The position numbers and the translations under genes were made by a program. A stretch of DNA of 57,882 bases, from NCBI RefSeq assembly GCF_000723885.1, contig NZ_CCDG010000015.1, positions 1 through 57,882 on the forward strand, in the 5' to 3' direction. Numbering within the stretch: position 1 is the first letter of the stretch; every line of letters starts with the position of its first letter. Source of the stretch: Paenibacillus camerounensis (GTDB taxonomy: Bacteria; Bacillota; Bacilli; Paenibacillales; Paenibacillaceae). Below, in pieces: positions 24,619 to 33,666 of the stretch. A model generated the notes under the pieces. The model made no database searches. It saw only the letters and a list, made by a program, of their open reading frames with translations, and had not been told where the DNA came from.

Positions 24619-26457
24619 ATGTTAACGGCAGCCCTGCATTTTTTGGAGCTTCGCTGCGCGGCCAAAGACTATGAGACAGGAGAACCGTTCGCGGTTACTG
24701 TCGACAAGCTTGCGGGGACCTGGCACTGTACACCGCGATATGCCAAACAGATCATCCGTACGCTTAACGGCATGGCCTGGATTAACTGGCAGCCGGGTTT
24801 AGGCCGCGGCCACTCCTCTATTCTGACACTGCTGGCTGATTCGGATGCCATTCTGCTGCAGGAAGTGAAGCTAAAGATGGAGCAGAGTGACGTAGACGGT
24901 GCTATGGAGCTGATGAACCGGTTCGGGGGACATACGGCCAAGGAGCAGTTCAGGGACTGGCTATCGCGGAGAATCGGCTTTTCAACACAGATTGTACAGG
25001 AAGCTGAGCAGGATACGCTGCGCTTTCCGGTATACCGGCAGATTTTCACTCTGGACCCGGGTCAGGTCTATTATGCGTTTGATTGTCATATGGCGGGGCA
25101 GCTGTTCAATACACTGGTGGAATATGATCAGACAAGCCGGAGAGTTGAACCCTGCATAGCCCATTCCTGGGAAAAAAGCGAAGATAACAGGGAGTGGATA
25201 TTTCATCTGCGAAAAGGTGTGCTGTTCCACCATGGTAAGGAGCTGGGAGCCTCAGATGTCTTGTTCTCACTGAACAGGCTGCGCCTGCAGCCGGAGATCT
25301 ACGAGGGAGCCTGGATGTTTCAGGATATAGATAGGATGGAGGCGCTGGATGCCAAAACCGTCCGCATCCGGCTGCGGGAGCCGAATTATTTATTTCTGCG
25401 CTTTCTCTGTACAATTCCGGCGAGCATCATACCGGCAGACATGGGCGGATATGCTGAAGCGGATTTTGCGGTCCGTCCGGTGGGTACAGGGCCATTTCGG
25501 ATTGAGCGCCATAGCGACGGGATTTGTGTGCTGAAAGCTTTTGCACAGCATTTCCGGGGGCGGCCGCAGCTTGACCGGGTTGAAATTTTGAACTTGTCAG
25601 GTATGGAAGGAGAGGATTTATCTGAACCTGACTGGTCCTCGGCCATGTCCTCACACGGGGATGCTTCAAAGGCATATCAGAAGGTTCTGAAGGAAGGCAG
25701 CGGGGAGTGGCTGGATCTGGAAACCCGGTTTTCCTGCTGCACTTTGCTTGTGTTCAATCAGGGGACAAGAGGCCCGCAGAATCATCCGGATTTCCGGAAA
25801 GCGCTGGATTTGCTGATGGACCGGAACAAGATGATCGATGAACTGGGAGAGGACCGGTTACACCCTGCTTTCGGGTTCCGTTATCTTCCGGGTGAGCAGG
25901 CAGAGATGGCGAATAACACCACTTCTCCGGAGCCTGCGGTAATTCGTGCACTGCTTGCAGCAAGCGGCTATGCGGGTGAGATACTCAGGCTGCATGTGAA
26001 CTCTTTTCACCGCAGTGATGCTGTTTGGATTCAGGAGCAGGCCGGGAAATTCGGCATCCGGGTGGAGATTCAAGTCGCTGACCGGATAGAGGACGGGAGG
26101 AACGGGGAGCCATTTTCACAGTATGATGCGAGGTTATTTGGAAGTGTGCTAGGAGATGATGAAATCAGTGAAATTCAAATGTATCTGCAAAAAAACTATC
26201 TGCAGCCCGCATTTGATACGGAGACCTCTAATGCTGTACAGCATAAGGTAAATGCGGTCTTCAGGGAGCCAGACGGGCTTGGACGCCAGAAGGTGCTGGC
26301 AGAGCTGGAAGCATTGCTGCGGGCTACGAACTCCGTTTTGTTCCTGATTCATAAAAAAAACAACACCTCGCACCATAGAACAGTCCGCGGAGTGTCGATC
26401 AATGCTTACGGCTGGCTCGAATTTCATAAAATCTGGTTTCAGCCGCTGAATGTTTAA
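24619..26457 (+). CDS. SgrR-family transcriptional regulator
   Basis: A 612-residue two-part protein. An N-terminal winged helix (residues 1-110, with 'TPRYAKQIIRTLNGMAWINWQPGLGRGHSSIL') is followed by an oligopeptide-binding-like domain (SBP_bac_5) starting near residue 160 ('LFNTLVEYDQTSRRVEPCIAHSWE', 'GTGPFRIERH'). This fusion is the hallmark of SgrR, a cytoplasmic regulator that senses a small molecule through its binding-protein domain. No signal peptide is present, in agreement with an intracellular sensor. The ATG at 24619 lies 8 bases after GCGGAGGAG; the TTG at 24601 overlaps that SD region and is unlikely. Confidence 0.9.
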   Translation: MLTAALHFLELRCAAKDYETGEPFAVTVDKLAGTWHCTPRYAKQIIRTLNGMAWINWQPGLGRGHSSILTLLADSDAILLQEVKLKMEQSDVDGAMELMNRFGGHTAKEQFRDWLSRRIGFSTQIVQEAEQDTLRFPVYRQIFTLDPGQVYYAFDCHMAGQLFNTLVEYDQTSRRVEPCIAHSWEKSEDNREWIFHLRKGVLFHHGKELGASDVLFSLNRLRLQPEIYEGAWMFQDIDRMEALDAKTVRIRLREPNYLFLRFLCTIPASIIPADMGGYAEADFAVRPVGTGPFRIERHSDGICVLKAFAQHFRGRPQLDRVEILNLSGMEGEDLSEPDWSSAMSSHGDASKAYQKVLKEGSGEWLDLETRFSCCTLLVFNQGTRGPQNHPDFRKALDLLMDRNKMIDELGEDRLHPAFGFRYLPGEQAEMANNTTSPEPAVIRALLAASGYAGEILRLHVNSFHRSDAVWIQEQAGKFGIRVEIQVADRIEDGRNGEPFSQYDARLFGSVLGDDEISEIQMYLQKNYLQPAFDTETSNAVQHKVNAVFREPDGLGRQKVLAELEALLRATNSVLFLIHKKNNTSHHRTVRGVSINAYGWLEFHKIWFQPLNV

Positions 26458-26555
26458 GCCCGCAAGATTTTGAGTGAAAAGGTCTGCACACAAAAGTCCG
26501 GCGCTCCCGCTAATCATTACACAGGAACCGCCGGACTCTCAGCTGTCATCTGCCG

Positions 26556-26714
26556 TTAATCCAGAAAAACAAATTTCACAATCACCATCCCGAAGAATAC
26601 CAGCGTCATAAAGCCGGCCATTCCCGCAAAACCGGTCATCAGATCGCCCAAATCGTTGCGCGGCTCTTCATTAACATGCTCCCGCGGATCCCGTGTCTTG
26701 GCATTGATATCCAC
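26556..26714 (-). CDS. Small single-helix membrane protein
   Basis: A 52-residue protein with a polar, charged N-terminal half ('NAKTRDPREHVNEEPRNDLGDL') and one membrane helix near the C-terminus ('GFAGMAGFMTLVFFGMVIVKF'). The start is GTG, 6 bases after AAGGAGGAG on the minus strand; a longer frame with upstream ATGs lacks an SD. No family recognised. It is convergent with the SgrR-like gene. Confidence 0.6.
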   Translation of the reverse strand: MDINAKTRDPREHVNEEPRNDLGDLMTGFAGMAGFMTLVFFGMVIVKFVFLD

Positions 26715-26910
26715 TTCGTTCTCCTCCTTGCGCTTGCAAGCTGTACTGCAATGAATTACAGTATTACGTGTGAGGGAAGTCATTGACAATTAATGCGTTT
26801 TCTTAGAGTATACGTAGTCTCTGCAATATTGTAAAGAAGCGAAAATGTGCTAAATAATTGATTTTATACAATGTAATTGTCTAAAACATTTCCCAAAAGT
26901 ATAGTATCTA

Positions 26911-26919
26911 TGTTATAAT
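26911..26919 (+). promoter_or_regulatory. Extended -10 promoter of trxA
   Basis: TGTTATAAT is a perfect extended -10 (TGnTATAAT) 142 bases before the trxA ATG; no good -35 is visible. The rest of the 347-base gap between 26715 and 27061 is AT-rich with no gene seen. Confidence 0.6.
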
Positions 26920-27061
26920 GGGATGTGTCGGTAAATGGTAATATGGTTATCATATTACATGAAGCTTTTTTTCCAGCTAACCTTACAGAGTGAATTCGTT
27001 TCTGCAAGCACAGTCTATAGGAGCGGATGCAGCTCTGCAAAATTAAAGGAGGAACAATATC

Positions 27062-27379
27062 ATGGCTATCGTGAACGTGTCTGACCAGTCCTTTGTGGGT
27101 GAAGTTGAAGGTCAGGGTACTGTAGTAGTAGATTTCTGGGCACCTTGGTGCGGCCCTTGCAAAATGCTTGCCCCTATTCTCGAGGAATTGTCCACCGAGC
27201 TGGGCGACAGCGTAAAAATTGCTAAATTGAATGTGGATGAGAATCCGGAAACGGCTTCCCGTTTTGGAGTTATGAGTATTCCTACCCTGATCTTCTTCAA
27301 AGACGGTCAGCCGGTGGATAAGGTTGTCGGCCTGAACTCCAAGGATTCCCTTAAGAATATCGTAGCTAAACACCAATAA
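27062..27379 (+). CDS. trxA: Thioredoxin TrxA
   Basis: A classical 105-residue thioredoxin. The active site WAPWCGPCK has Cys30 and Cys33, the buried Asp24 equivalent is in 'VVVDFWA', and the cis-proline is in 'MSIPTLIFFK' near residue 75. It reduces protein disulfides in the cytosol with electrons from thioredoxin reductase. SD AAAGGAGG lies 9 bases before the ATG. It is preceded by a long leader and followed by its own terminator, so it is probably transcribed alone. Confidence 0.96.
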   Translation: MAIVNVSDQSFVGEVEGQGTVVVDFWAPWCGPCKMLAPILEELSTELGDSVKIAKLNVDENPETASRFGVMSIPTLIFFKDGQPVDKVVGLNSKDSLKNIVAKHQ

Positions 27380-27414
27380 AATGTAGTTACCGCTACTGAA
27401 TAAGATTTGATTAC

Positions 27415-27445
27415 AAGCGCCTTCGGTTTATCCGGGGGCGTTTTG
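27415..27445 (+). terminator. Terminator of trxA
   Basis: A stem with GCGCC and CGG against CCG and GGGCG (TTTAT loop), followed by TTTT. Confidence 0.7.
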
Positions 27446-27494
27446 TGTGTTAAAATTGCTATAGTATGTGCAAGTAACAGGTGGGGGAGAAATC

Positions 27495-29462
27495 ATGGAT
27501 TATAACGATAATATCCGCAACAAGCTGGCGCTGCTGCCGGACCTGCCCGGGTGCTATCTGATGAAGAATGAAGAGGGGACCATTATTTACGTGGGTAAGG
27601 CCAAAGTGCTGAAGAACCGTGTCCGTTCTTATTTTACAGGCAGTCATAACGGCAAAACCCAGCGGCTCGTCGCCAATATTGTTGATTTTGAATATATAGT
27701 GACTTCAAGTAATATGGAAGCGCTCATTCTGGAGTGCAATCTGATCAAAAAGCATATGCCGCGCTACAATGTGCTGTTGAAGGATGACAAGACGTTTCCG
27801 TATCTCAAAATAACGAACGAAGCGCACCCGCGCCTTGAAGTGACCCGCCGGGTGCTTAAAGATAAAGCCAAATATTTTGGACCGTATCCGAACTCTTACG
27901 CGGCCCAGCAGACCAAAAAGCTGCTTGACCGGATGTATCCGCTGCGCAAATGCGGTGTGATGCCCAAGGAGGTCTGCCTTTATTATCATATGGGCCAGTG
28001 TCTCGCCCCGTGCGAGAAGGAAGTGCTTAAGCCGGCTTATGACGAAATCATCCGCGATATTTCGGCTTTCTTAAGCGGCGGTCATGAGGCGGTCAAAAAG
28101 GATCTGCAGAAAAAAATGCAGGAAGCGGCGGATGAGCTGTATTTCGAGCGTGCCAAAGAGCTGCGTGACCAGATTATGCACATCGATGCCCTGATGGAGA
28201 AGCAGAAGATTAATACGGCAGATACGAAGGACCGCGATGTGTTCGGCTATGCCGTGGACAAGGGTTGGATGTGTGTGCAGATTCTCTACATGCGCCAGGG
28301 GAAAATGATCCAGCGCCACTCCTCGGCATTCCCGTTCTACGGGGAGGCTTACAGCGACTTCATGTCGTATGTGACGCAGTATTACAGCGATAACCCGGCG
28401 CTGCCGCAGGAGATTCTGCTGCCCGAGGAAGTCAGTGAGGGTACGGAGAAGCCATCCGGAGCCTCAGCGGCCGCAGCTGTGACGGCAGGCAGGCTGGCTG
28501 CAGAGCTGGACGCTGAAGATGACGGGGAGCCGGAGGCAGAGAGCGAAGCTGCTTCGGCTGTTGCGGTGGAAGCAGCCAGCGGAGCTGCAGCCCTGCAGGA
28601 ATGGCTGGGCCTCAAGGTGCTGGTCCCGCAGCGCGGGCTGAAGAAGCAGATGGTCGGCATGGCCTGCCAGAACAGCCGGGTTGCACTGGACGAGAAGTTC
28701 CGGCTGATTGAACGGGATGAGGAGCGGACCTCGGGTGCGGCGTTCAGCCTCGGCCAGAGTCTGGGGCTGGAATCGCTGAACCGGATCGAAGCGTTCGATA
28801 ACTCGAACATCCAGGGAACCAATCCGGTCTCGGCGATGGTCGTCTTCATCGACGGCAAGCCTGCCCGTAAGGAATACCGGAAGTACAAGGTACGCACCGT
28901 ACAGGGTCCGGATGACTACGAGACAATGCGTGAGGTTATCCGGCGACGCTATGAGCGGGTGCTGAAGGAGGACCTGCCGCAGCCGGACCTGATTGTGGTC
29001 GACGGCGGTAAAGGGCAGATCTCCTCGGCGATTGATATTCTGCAAAATGAGCTGGGGCTGTACATCCCTGTCTGCGGTCTGGTCAAGGACGACAAGCACA
29101 AGACCGCGCAGCTACTGATCGGGGATTCCGCCGAGCCGGTGCCGCTGGCGCGGGACAGCCAGGAGTTCTACCTGCTGCAGCGCATCCAGGATGAGGTTCA
29201 CCGCTTTGCGATTACCTTCCACCGCGAGCAGCGCGGCAAATCGATGGTCACCTCGAAGCTGGATTCGATCCCCGGCATCGGGGAGAAGCGGCGGAAAGTG
29301 CTGCTCAAGCATTTCGGCTCGCTTAAAAAAATTAAGGAAGCTTCGCTTGAGGACTTCCGCGCGCTCTCCATTGGTGAGAAGCTGGCCGGGCAGATCCTGG
29401 CTGCGCTCAATGATGAGGAGCCGGCGGCTCAGGCTGATACTGATAGTGAGGATGAGCAATAA
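27495..29462 (+). CDS. uvrC: Excinuclease ABC subunit C (UvrC)
   Basis: The dual-incision nuclease of nucleotide excision repair, 655 residues. Domains in order: GIY-YIG nuclease at residues 13-95 ('[19 protein letters not shown]'), UvrB-binding UVR motif near 200-235, the RNase H-like endonuclease from about 385, and helix-hairpin-helix repeats near 590-650 ('[18 protein letters not shown]'). It is longer than the usual 590-600 residues, mostly because of an Ala/Glu-rich, low-complexity insert at about residues 311-366, before 'LKVLVPQRG'. The ATG at 27495 follows GGGGGAG; the frame is open further upstream but without an SD. Confidence 0.95.
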   Translation: MDYNDNIRNKLALLPDLPGCYLMKNEEGTIIYVGKAKVLKNRVRSYFTGSHNGKTQRLVANIVDFEYIVTSSNMEALILECNLIKKHMPRYNVLLKDDKTFPYLKITNEAHPRLEVTRRVLKDKAKYFGPYPNSYAAQQTKKLLDRMYPLRKCGVMPKEVCLYYHMGQCLAPCEKEVLKPAYDEIIRDISAFLSGGHEAVKKDLQKKMQEAADELYFERAKELRDQIMHIDALMEKQKINTADTKDRDVFGYAVDKGWMCVQILYMRQGKMIQRHSSAFPFYGEAYSDFMSYVTQYYSDNPALPQEILLPEEVSEGTEKPSGASAAAAVTAGRLAAELDAEDDGEPEAESEAASAVAVEAASGAAALQEWLGLKVLVPQRGLKKQMVGMACQNSRVALDEKFRLIERDEERTSGAAFSLGQSLGLESLNRIEAFDNSNIQGTNPVSAMVVFIDGKPARKEYRKYKVRTVQGPDDYETMREVIRRRYERVLKEDLPQPDLIVVDGGKGQISSAIDILQNELGLYIPVCGLVKDDKHKTAQLLIGDSAEPVPLARDSQEFYLLQRIQDEVHRFAITFHREQRGKSMVTSKLDSIPGIGEKRRKVLLKHFGSLKKIKEASLEDFRALSIGEKLAGQILAALNDEEPAAQADTDSEDEQ

Positions 29463-29538
29463 CATGTGTTAATGGAAGCCGGCCCTTTGGGGCCGGTTAT
29501 TTGCGGTCTGCGGCTGGCGGGAGAGGAGAGGCTACATC

Positions 29539-29955
29539 AAGGGCAAAAATGCCCTTGATTCAGCCGAACCCCGGCTGAACCGCCAGATGAAGGGCAAAAA
29601 TGCCCTTGATTCAGCCGAACCCGGGCTGAACCGCCAAATGAAGGGCAAAAATGCCCTTGATTCAGCCGAACCCCGGCTGAACCGTCACATCAAGGGCAAA
29701 AATGCCCTTGATTCAGCCGAACCCCGGCTGAACCGTCACATCAAGGGCAAAAATGCCCTTGATTCGGCCGAATCCGGGCTGAACCGCCAAATGAAGAGCA
29801 AAAATGCCCTTGATTCAGCCGAATCCGGGCTGAACCGCCAAATGAAGGGCAAAAATGCTCTTGATTCAGCCGAATCCGGGCTGAACCGCCAGATGAAGGG
29901 CAAAAATGCTCTTGATTCAGCCGAACCCGGGCTGAACCGCCAAATGAAGGGCAAT
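29539..29955. repeat. Tandem array of 51-bp double-hairpin units
   Basis: Eight full units start every 51 bases (29539, 29590, 29641, 29692, 29743, 29794, 29845, 29896), with a partial ninth at 29947. Each unit has two inverted repeats: AAGGGC-AAAAAT-GCCCTT and TTCAGCC-N7-GGCTGAA. Several changes keep pairing as wobbles (for example TTCGGCC opposite GGCTGAA). The unit length is a multiple of three, so reading frames stay open on both strands, but no SD precedes them. It fills most of the gap between uvrC and the next genes. Confidence 0.9.
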
Positions 29956-30024
29956 ATAAAGGATAGCCGGTGGATTAAACAGAAATATATATAATACAGA
30001 TTTAACAGATATAGGAGGTTTCTT

Positions 30025-30123
30025 ATGGAATATATATTTCTGCTGCTGCCCAAGTTTTTGATGGAGGTATTTACGATCCTGGTTGCCCTGGTGCTGTACG
30101 ACCGGTTTTTTAAGCGGAGATAA
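30025..30123 (+). CDS. 32-residue membrane peptide
   Basis: Translated by hand: it opens MEYIFLLLPKFLMEVF, continues as one hydrophobic helix (TILVALVLY) and ends in the basic tail DRFFKRR. A strong SD ATAGGAGG lies 6 bases before the ATG. It follows the 51-bp hairpin array by about 70 bases and is followed by a strong terminator. Single-helix peptides with a basic end include type I toxins and small regulatory membrane proteins, but no family was recognised. The SD and ORF position argue for real translation. Confidence 0.55.
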   Translation: MEYIFLLLPKFLMEVFTILVALVLYDRFFKRR

Positions 30124-30168
30124 GCGGGAGGGACCGCCAGCGGGGGATGAGGTTTTTGGCAGAATACA

Positions 30169-30218
30169 AAAGGTGCTCCGGCAGACTGCTATATCTAGGC
30201 AGCCTGCGGAGCACCTTT
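30169..30218. terminator. Bidirectional terminator after the 32-residue peptide gene
   Basis: AAAGGTGCTCCG pairs with CGGAGCACCTTT, with an inner GCAG-type stem; it lies between convergent genes. Confidence 0.85.
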
Positions 30219-30242
30219 ATTATTGTCTGGATTGTCTGGAGC

Positions 30243-31973
30243 CTAGCTCAGCCATCCTGATCCTGCGGGCCGAAGCGGACCGTCAGGACCCTGAGGGTCC
30301 TTGCGGCTGGTGCTGTCCGGCGGATTGAACCGGTATACGATATAGCCGACAACGAATGGCAGAACGATGGTAATGACACCCGCTGCGATGTTCACACTCT
30401 CCTGCATGAAGATCAGCGTCATACCGATCAGGATGCTGTCGAACACCACATGCGCGAACATGACCGCGATAAAGCCGTAGCGCAGAAAAATATAACTGAA
30501 CAGCAGCCCGATCACAGTCAGCTCAATCGGTCTTGAAATAACCGGATAGATTGGATACAGGGTGTGCCCGAAAGCCCAGATCGCAGTGGTGATGAGGGAA
30601 GCGATAAAGGTGTTTTTGACCAGCTTTTTGAGCATCCGGATACCGAACAGCCGGTAGACAGCTTCCTCGGATAAGCCGGCAAGCCAGGCGACAACCGGCA
30701 GCAGCAGGGCATATCTCATATTGTACGGAGACTGGCTGGCATCCGTCGTTGACCAGTTATCGAGGGTGAACGAAAGAATGATGAACATGACGGTCTGCAC
30801 ACCAAGCAGAATGAAGGCCCATACGTAACCGGCGCGCAGACTGTCGAGTACATACCTGCCGTAGCCGGGCTCATTGGCCCGCGGCCAGGGATTCAGGCCC
30901 TCCTCCTTACGCCACAACCCGTCACCGCCGACGAGGGAGAAGTAGAGCAGGGAAGACATGAGCAGGCTGTAGAGGGCATAGATGATGAACATAATGACGG
31001 CCGTTATGCGGGATTCCGCGGTGTCCAAGGCCGATTCAGGCAGCATATTGTAGGTGCTGATCATCATGATTGTGAAATGAATCGAGCTTAAGGTAATACC
31101 GCGTACAAAAGAAGTGTGGCTCCTCCGCAGAATGCTGAAGATCAGCGCCAGAAGGCCGAGCGCAAGGGTGGGAAGGGCGTAGCCGAGCAGGGTCAGCCTG
31201 TTAGCCAGCGAAGTCTGGTTCTCCACATAGGTGTCATGCCAGGATGGTGCAGAGAAGCCTGCACGGAAATAAGACAGCGTCTCGTTCAAGAAATTAAACT
31301 GGTATTGCAGCGAAGATTCACCGATCTTAACCGAGCTGTCCGTATAAACAAGTCCGTAGCCGTCCGTATTTGCTTCAATCTGCAGCCTGGCCGGGCTGGC
31401 TCCCCACAGCTTCAGCCAAGGGCTGGCCAGTGTTTCTTTTTGCTGCAGTGACAGTCCGCCGTTCTCACTGCCCTCTAAGTAAATTCCCCTGGAATTTCCG
31501 GGGGAAGGCGGATTGCCGTAGTCCCAACCGTCACTGGAATGGGCATAGCCGTTCCGTGCAAAGGCGGTAACTTCGCCTGTGTACATGTTAAGATCAACGG
31601 CAAGCAGCGGATCTGCGGCTCCTTCGGTATAAAGTACAGCATGATAAACGTCGAATGGGTACCGCTGATCCAGCTTATTGTCATTGTAGCTCTGCAGGAG
31701 CTTTTCCCGGGACATGTAGCCGTAGAAGGAAGAGTCGGTCTGATAGCTTACCGTCCACCGGTCCTGACCGCTCTGGGCATGCCCCAGGTGCTCTGCTGCA
31801 AAGGCAGCTGCCTTGTCACGGGCTTCAGTCTTGCTGATGGCGGTAGCAGCCCCTCCTGCGAGCAGTTGCGGAGCTACCTGGAACATCAGAAATACGATAA
31901 GGCCGAATATGCCTGCGAGGATAAGTCTTTTTGAAAGGGGCCGCTGCTGTAAGGACTGGCCGACGGGATTCAT
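30243..31973 (-). CDS. CPBP-family intramembrane protease with large extracytoplasmic region
   Basis: A 576-residue protein. One N-terminal helix (about 17-37) is followed by a soluble region of about 220 residues that probably lies outside the membrane, then about eight helices carrying the CPBP (Abi) domain. The protease motifs are EEAVYR near residue 434, 'AFGHTLYP' near 465 and 'AHVVFDSI' near 506, the Glu/His sites expected for a metal-dependent glutamic protease. Such proteins process membrane substrates or take part in bacteriocin immunity; the substrate is unknown. SD AGGAGG precedes the ATG by 6 bases. It lies upstream of nothing in operon and is separated from the ABC genes by about 120 bases. 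Confidence 0.85.
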   Translation of the reverse strand: MNPVGQSLQQRPLSKRLILAGIFGLIVFLMFQVAPQLLAGGAATAISKTEARDKAAAFAAEHLGHAQSGQDRWTVSYQTDSSFYGYMSREKLLQSYNDNKLDQRYPFDVYHAVLYTEGAADPLLAVDLNMYTGEVTAFARNGYAHSSDGWDYGNPPSPGNSRGIYLEGSENGGLSLQQKETLASPWLKLWGASPARLQIEANTDGYGLVYTDSSVKIGESSLQYQFNFLNETLSYFRAGFSAPSWHDTYVENQTSLANRLTLLGYALPTLALGLLALIFSILRRSHTSFVRGITLSSIHFTIMMISTYNMLPESALDTAESRITAVIMFIIYALYSLLMSSLLYFSLVGGDGLWRKEEGLNPWPRANEPGYGRYVLDSLRAGYVWAFILLGVQTVMFIILSFTLDNWSTTDASQSPYNMRYALLLPVVAWLAGLSEEAVYRLFGIRMLKKLVKNTFIASLITTAIWAFGHTLYPIYPVISRPIELTVIGLLFSYIFLRYGFIAVMFAHVVFDSILIGMTLIFMQESVNIAAGVITIVLPFVVGYIVYRFNPPDSTSRKDPQGPDGPLRPAGSGWLS

Positions 31974-32097
31974 GGAACGCCTCCTTGATAGATTATTCTG
32001 CAGTCATTGCATGTTGTTTCATTATAAAGGACGGGCCGGATCGTTACAAAAAGGAACCCACTTGCCTATCTCTACGTTTACGTAAACAAGCCCCGGC

Positions 32098-33666
32098 TTA
32101 TGCCTGTTTAGATCTTGTCTTTTTGCCGGCTGGCTGAATCAGGCTCATGTGATAATAAGCCGCTCCTGCCGGAATGCAGCATAGCGCTACTGGCAGGGCG
32201 ATCAGGGCGGTCAGTCCGAGCAACCGGAAGTCAGGTGAAGCCCCGCCGTGCAGCCCGGAATACATGAACCGGTTCAGCAGAAAGCTATGCAGAGGGCCGA
32301 GCATAGCCAGCGGTATCATTACGATGTTCAGCACCTTTAATTTCAATGTACAGTATTCGATCTGCAGCAGACACAGGATCACAGTCAGCACCAGTACAGA
32401 GAGCAGGAAGGAATATAACACCCAGGAGATGCTATGTGACCACTCCTCTATCCCGGTACGGCCGGCAAGCAGAGCGGCAACGCTGCCGGCACAGGCTGAG
32501 AGCATGAGTGCAGAAAGAGCCCGCATTACAGTTGTCCAGACTACAGCAACTCCGCTCAGGAGCAGGGCCAGCCGGCTCTGCGGAAAGCTAAGCAGCCAAG
32601 GGAGCTGCTTCCGTTCAATGCCGGTGCGCATCAGCATCCATATGCTGCCGAGCATAACGAGCAGTGCAAATAATGGCTTGATGAAGTCAAGGATAACGAC
32701 CTCCTCTTCCAAGGCAAAACCCAGATACACGACAGCAGCAATCAGAAACGGAACAACCAGCTTGAGAATCCGGATTGCCGGGTGCTTCTCTATATGATGT
32801 ACGCGGCTGATATGGAGCCGGTAAAGGAGCAGATAGGGTACAAGACGGCCGGCAGAGCCGCTGCCTGACTTCATCCGCAGCGCCCGGAATCCCGGGCGGA
32901 GGGAGGCAGTGCGGGCTGCGGAAAGGCGGTCTGCCGCGGCTGCGGCATTCATTCCTTTGGCGGCAATAAGCTTCATTAGCAGATGGCAGAGCGGCCAGCC
33001 GGCCAGGCATAACACCAGTGCGGCAAGCAGCACACGGCCGGGAGAGCTGGCAGCTGAGGTGTAAAATTCCTGATTGGCAGAACCAAGAGCGCTTTCTGCT
33101 ATGAAGGGGAACATCCAAATCATCAGATACGGGAACAGCAGCAGCGCGCCCGTGCGGGAACGCAGAAACAGGCTGACTCCCAGCCCAAAAGTAACCGCGA
33201 GCGGCAGAAAGGCCAGAAGAAATAGGGTGTTAGCTGAAAACAGATAAATCAACCCGGATGCTGTAAGCGGCTGATACCAGCCTGCTCTGACAGAATAATA
33301 GTAAAGAATGCAGGCTGCAGCCAGTACTGCAAGGGTGAGGTTCAGGCTGTGCCGGAGCAGGCTGAACAGCTGGGCATAGAGCAGCTTCAGCCTGGAATGC
33401 GGAAAGGACAGAAACCAGTCCCGGTGGCTCAGGCTTTTAAATGTAACCATATGTACAGCGGAAAGGATGGTGACAACTGACCATAGCAGCATGGAGGCAT
33501 AAATGAACGGAACACGTTCCGACACATGGGTACCTTTCAGATTCAGTCCGGTCATGAACAGCAGAATAATGAGGGTCAAGGCTGCAAACAGGCTGTAGTG
33601 TTTACCGCGCCGGGACAGGTCGTAGCGGCTGTATTCAAGATTGATGAGCGTCTTCATAATATTCAT
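32098..33666 (-). CDS. ABC-2 type transporter permease
   Basis: A 522-residue membrane protein with about 12 helices and several basic cytoplasmic stretches. No sequence motif is diagnostic, but its start overlaps the end of the ATPase gene by 4 bases, so it is the membrane partner of that ATPase. It is the third gene of a GntR-ATPase-permease operon. The layout resembles ytr-type operons, which respond to cell-wall antibiotics. The substrate cannot be inferred. Two similar hydrophobic halves ('HRDWFLSFPHSRLKLLYAQ' and 'QLPWLLSFPQSRLALLLSG') suggest an internal duplication. Confidence 0.8.
   Translation of the reverse strand: MNIMKTLINLEYSRYDLSRRGKHYSLFAALTLIILLFMTGLNLKGTHVSERVPFIYASMLLWSVVTILSAVHMVTFKSLSHRDWFLSFPHSRLKLLYAQLFSLLRHSLNLTLAVLAAACILYYYSVRAGWYQPLTASGLIYLFSANTLFLLAFLPLAVTFGLGVSLFLRSRTGALLLFPYLMIWMFPFIAESALGSANQEFYTSAASSPGRVLLAALVLCLAGWPLCHLLMKLIAAKGMNAAAAADRLSAARTASLRPGFRALRMKSGSGSAGRLVPYLLLYRLHISRVHHIEKHPAIRILKLVVPFLIAAVVYLGFALEEEVVILDFIKPLFALLVMLGSIWMLMRTGIERKQLPWLLSFPQSRLALLLSGVAVVWTTVMRALSALMLSACAGSVAALLAGRTGIEEWSHSISWVLYSFLLSVLVLTVILCLLQIEYCTLKLKVLNIVMIPLAMLGPLHSFLLNRFMYSGLHGGASPDFRLLGLTALIALPVALCCIPAGAAYYHMSLIQPAGKKTRSKQA

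Noticed and set aside
29539..29955. CRISPR array
   Set aside because: The repeats are directly contiguous, with no unique spacers, and no cas genes are nearby.
29587..29994. A 135-codon open frame (and others on the opposite strand) across the 51-bp repeats
   Set aside because: The unit length is a multiple of three, so stop-free frames appear automatically on both strands. There is no SD, and the conservation follows hairpin stems rather than codons.
30025..30123. Calling the 32-residue peptide a type I toxin
   Set aside because: Size and shape fit, but there is no recognised family match and no antisense RNA signal that I can read; kept as an unassigned peptide.
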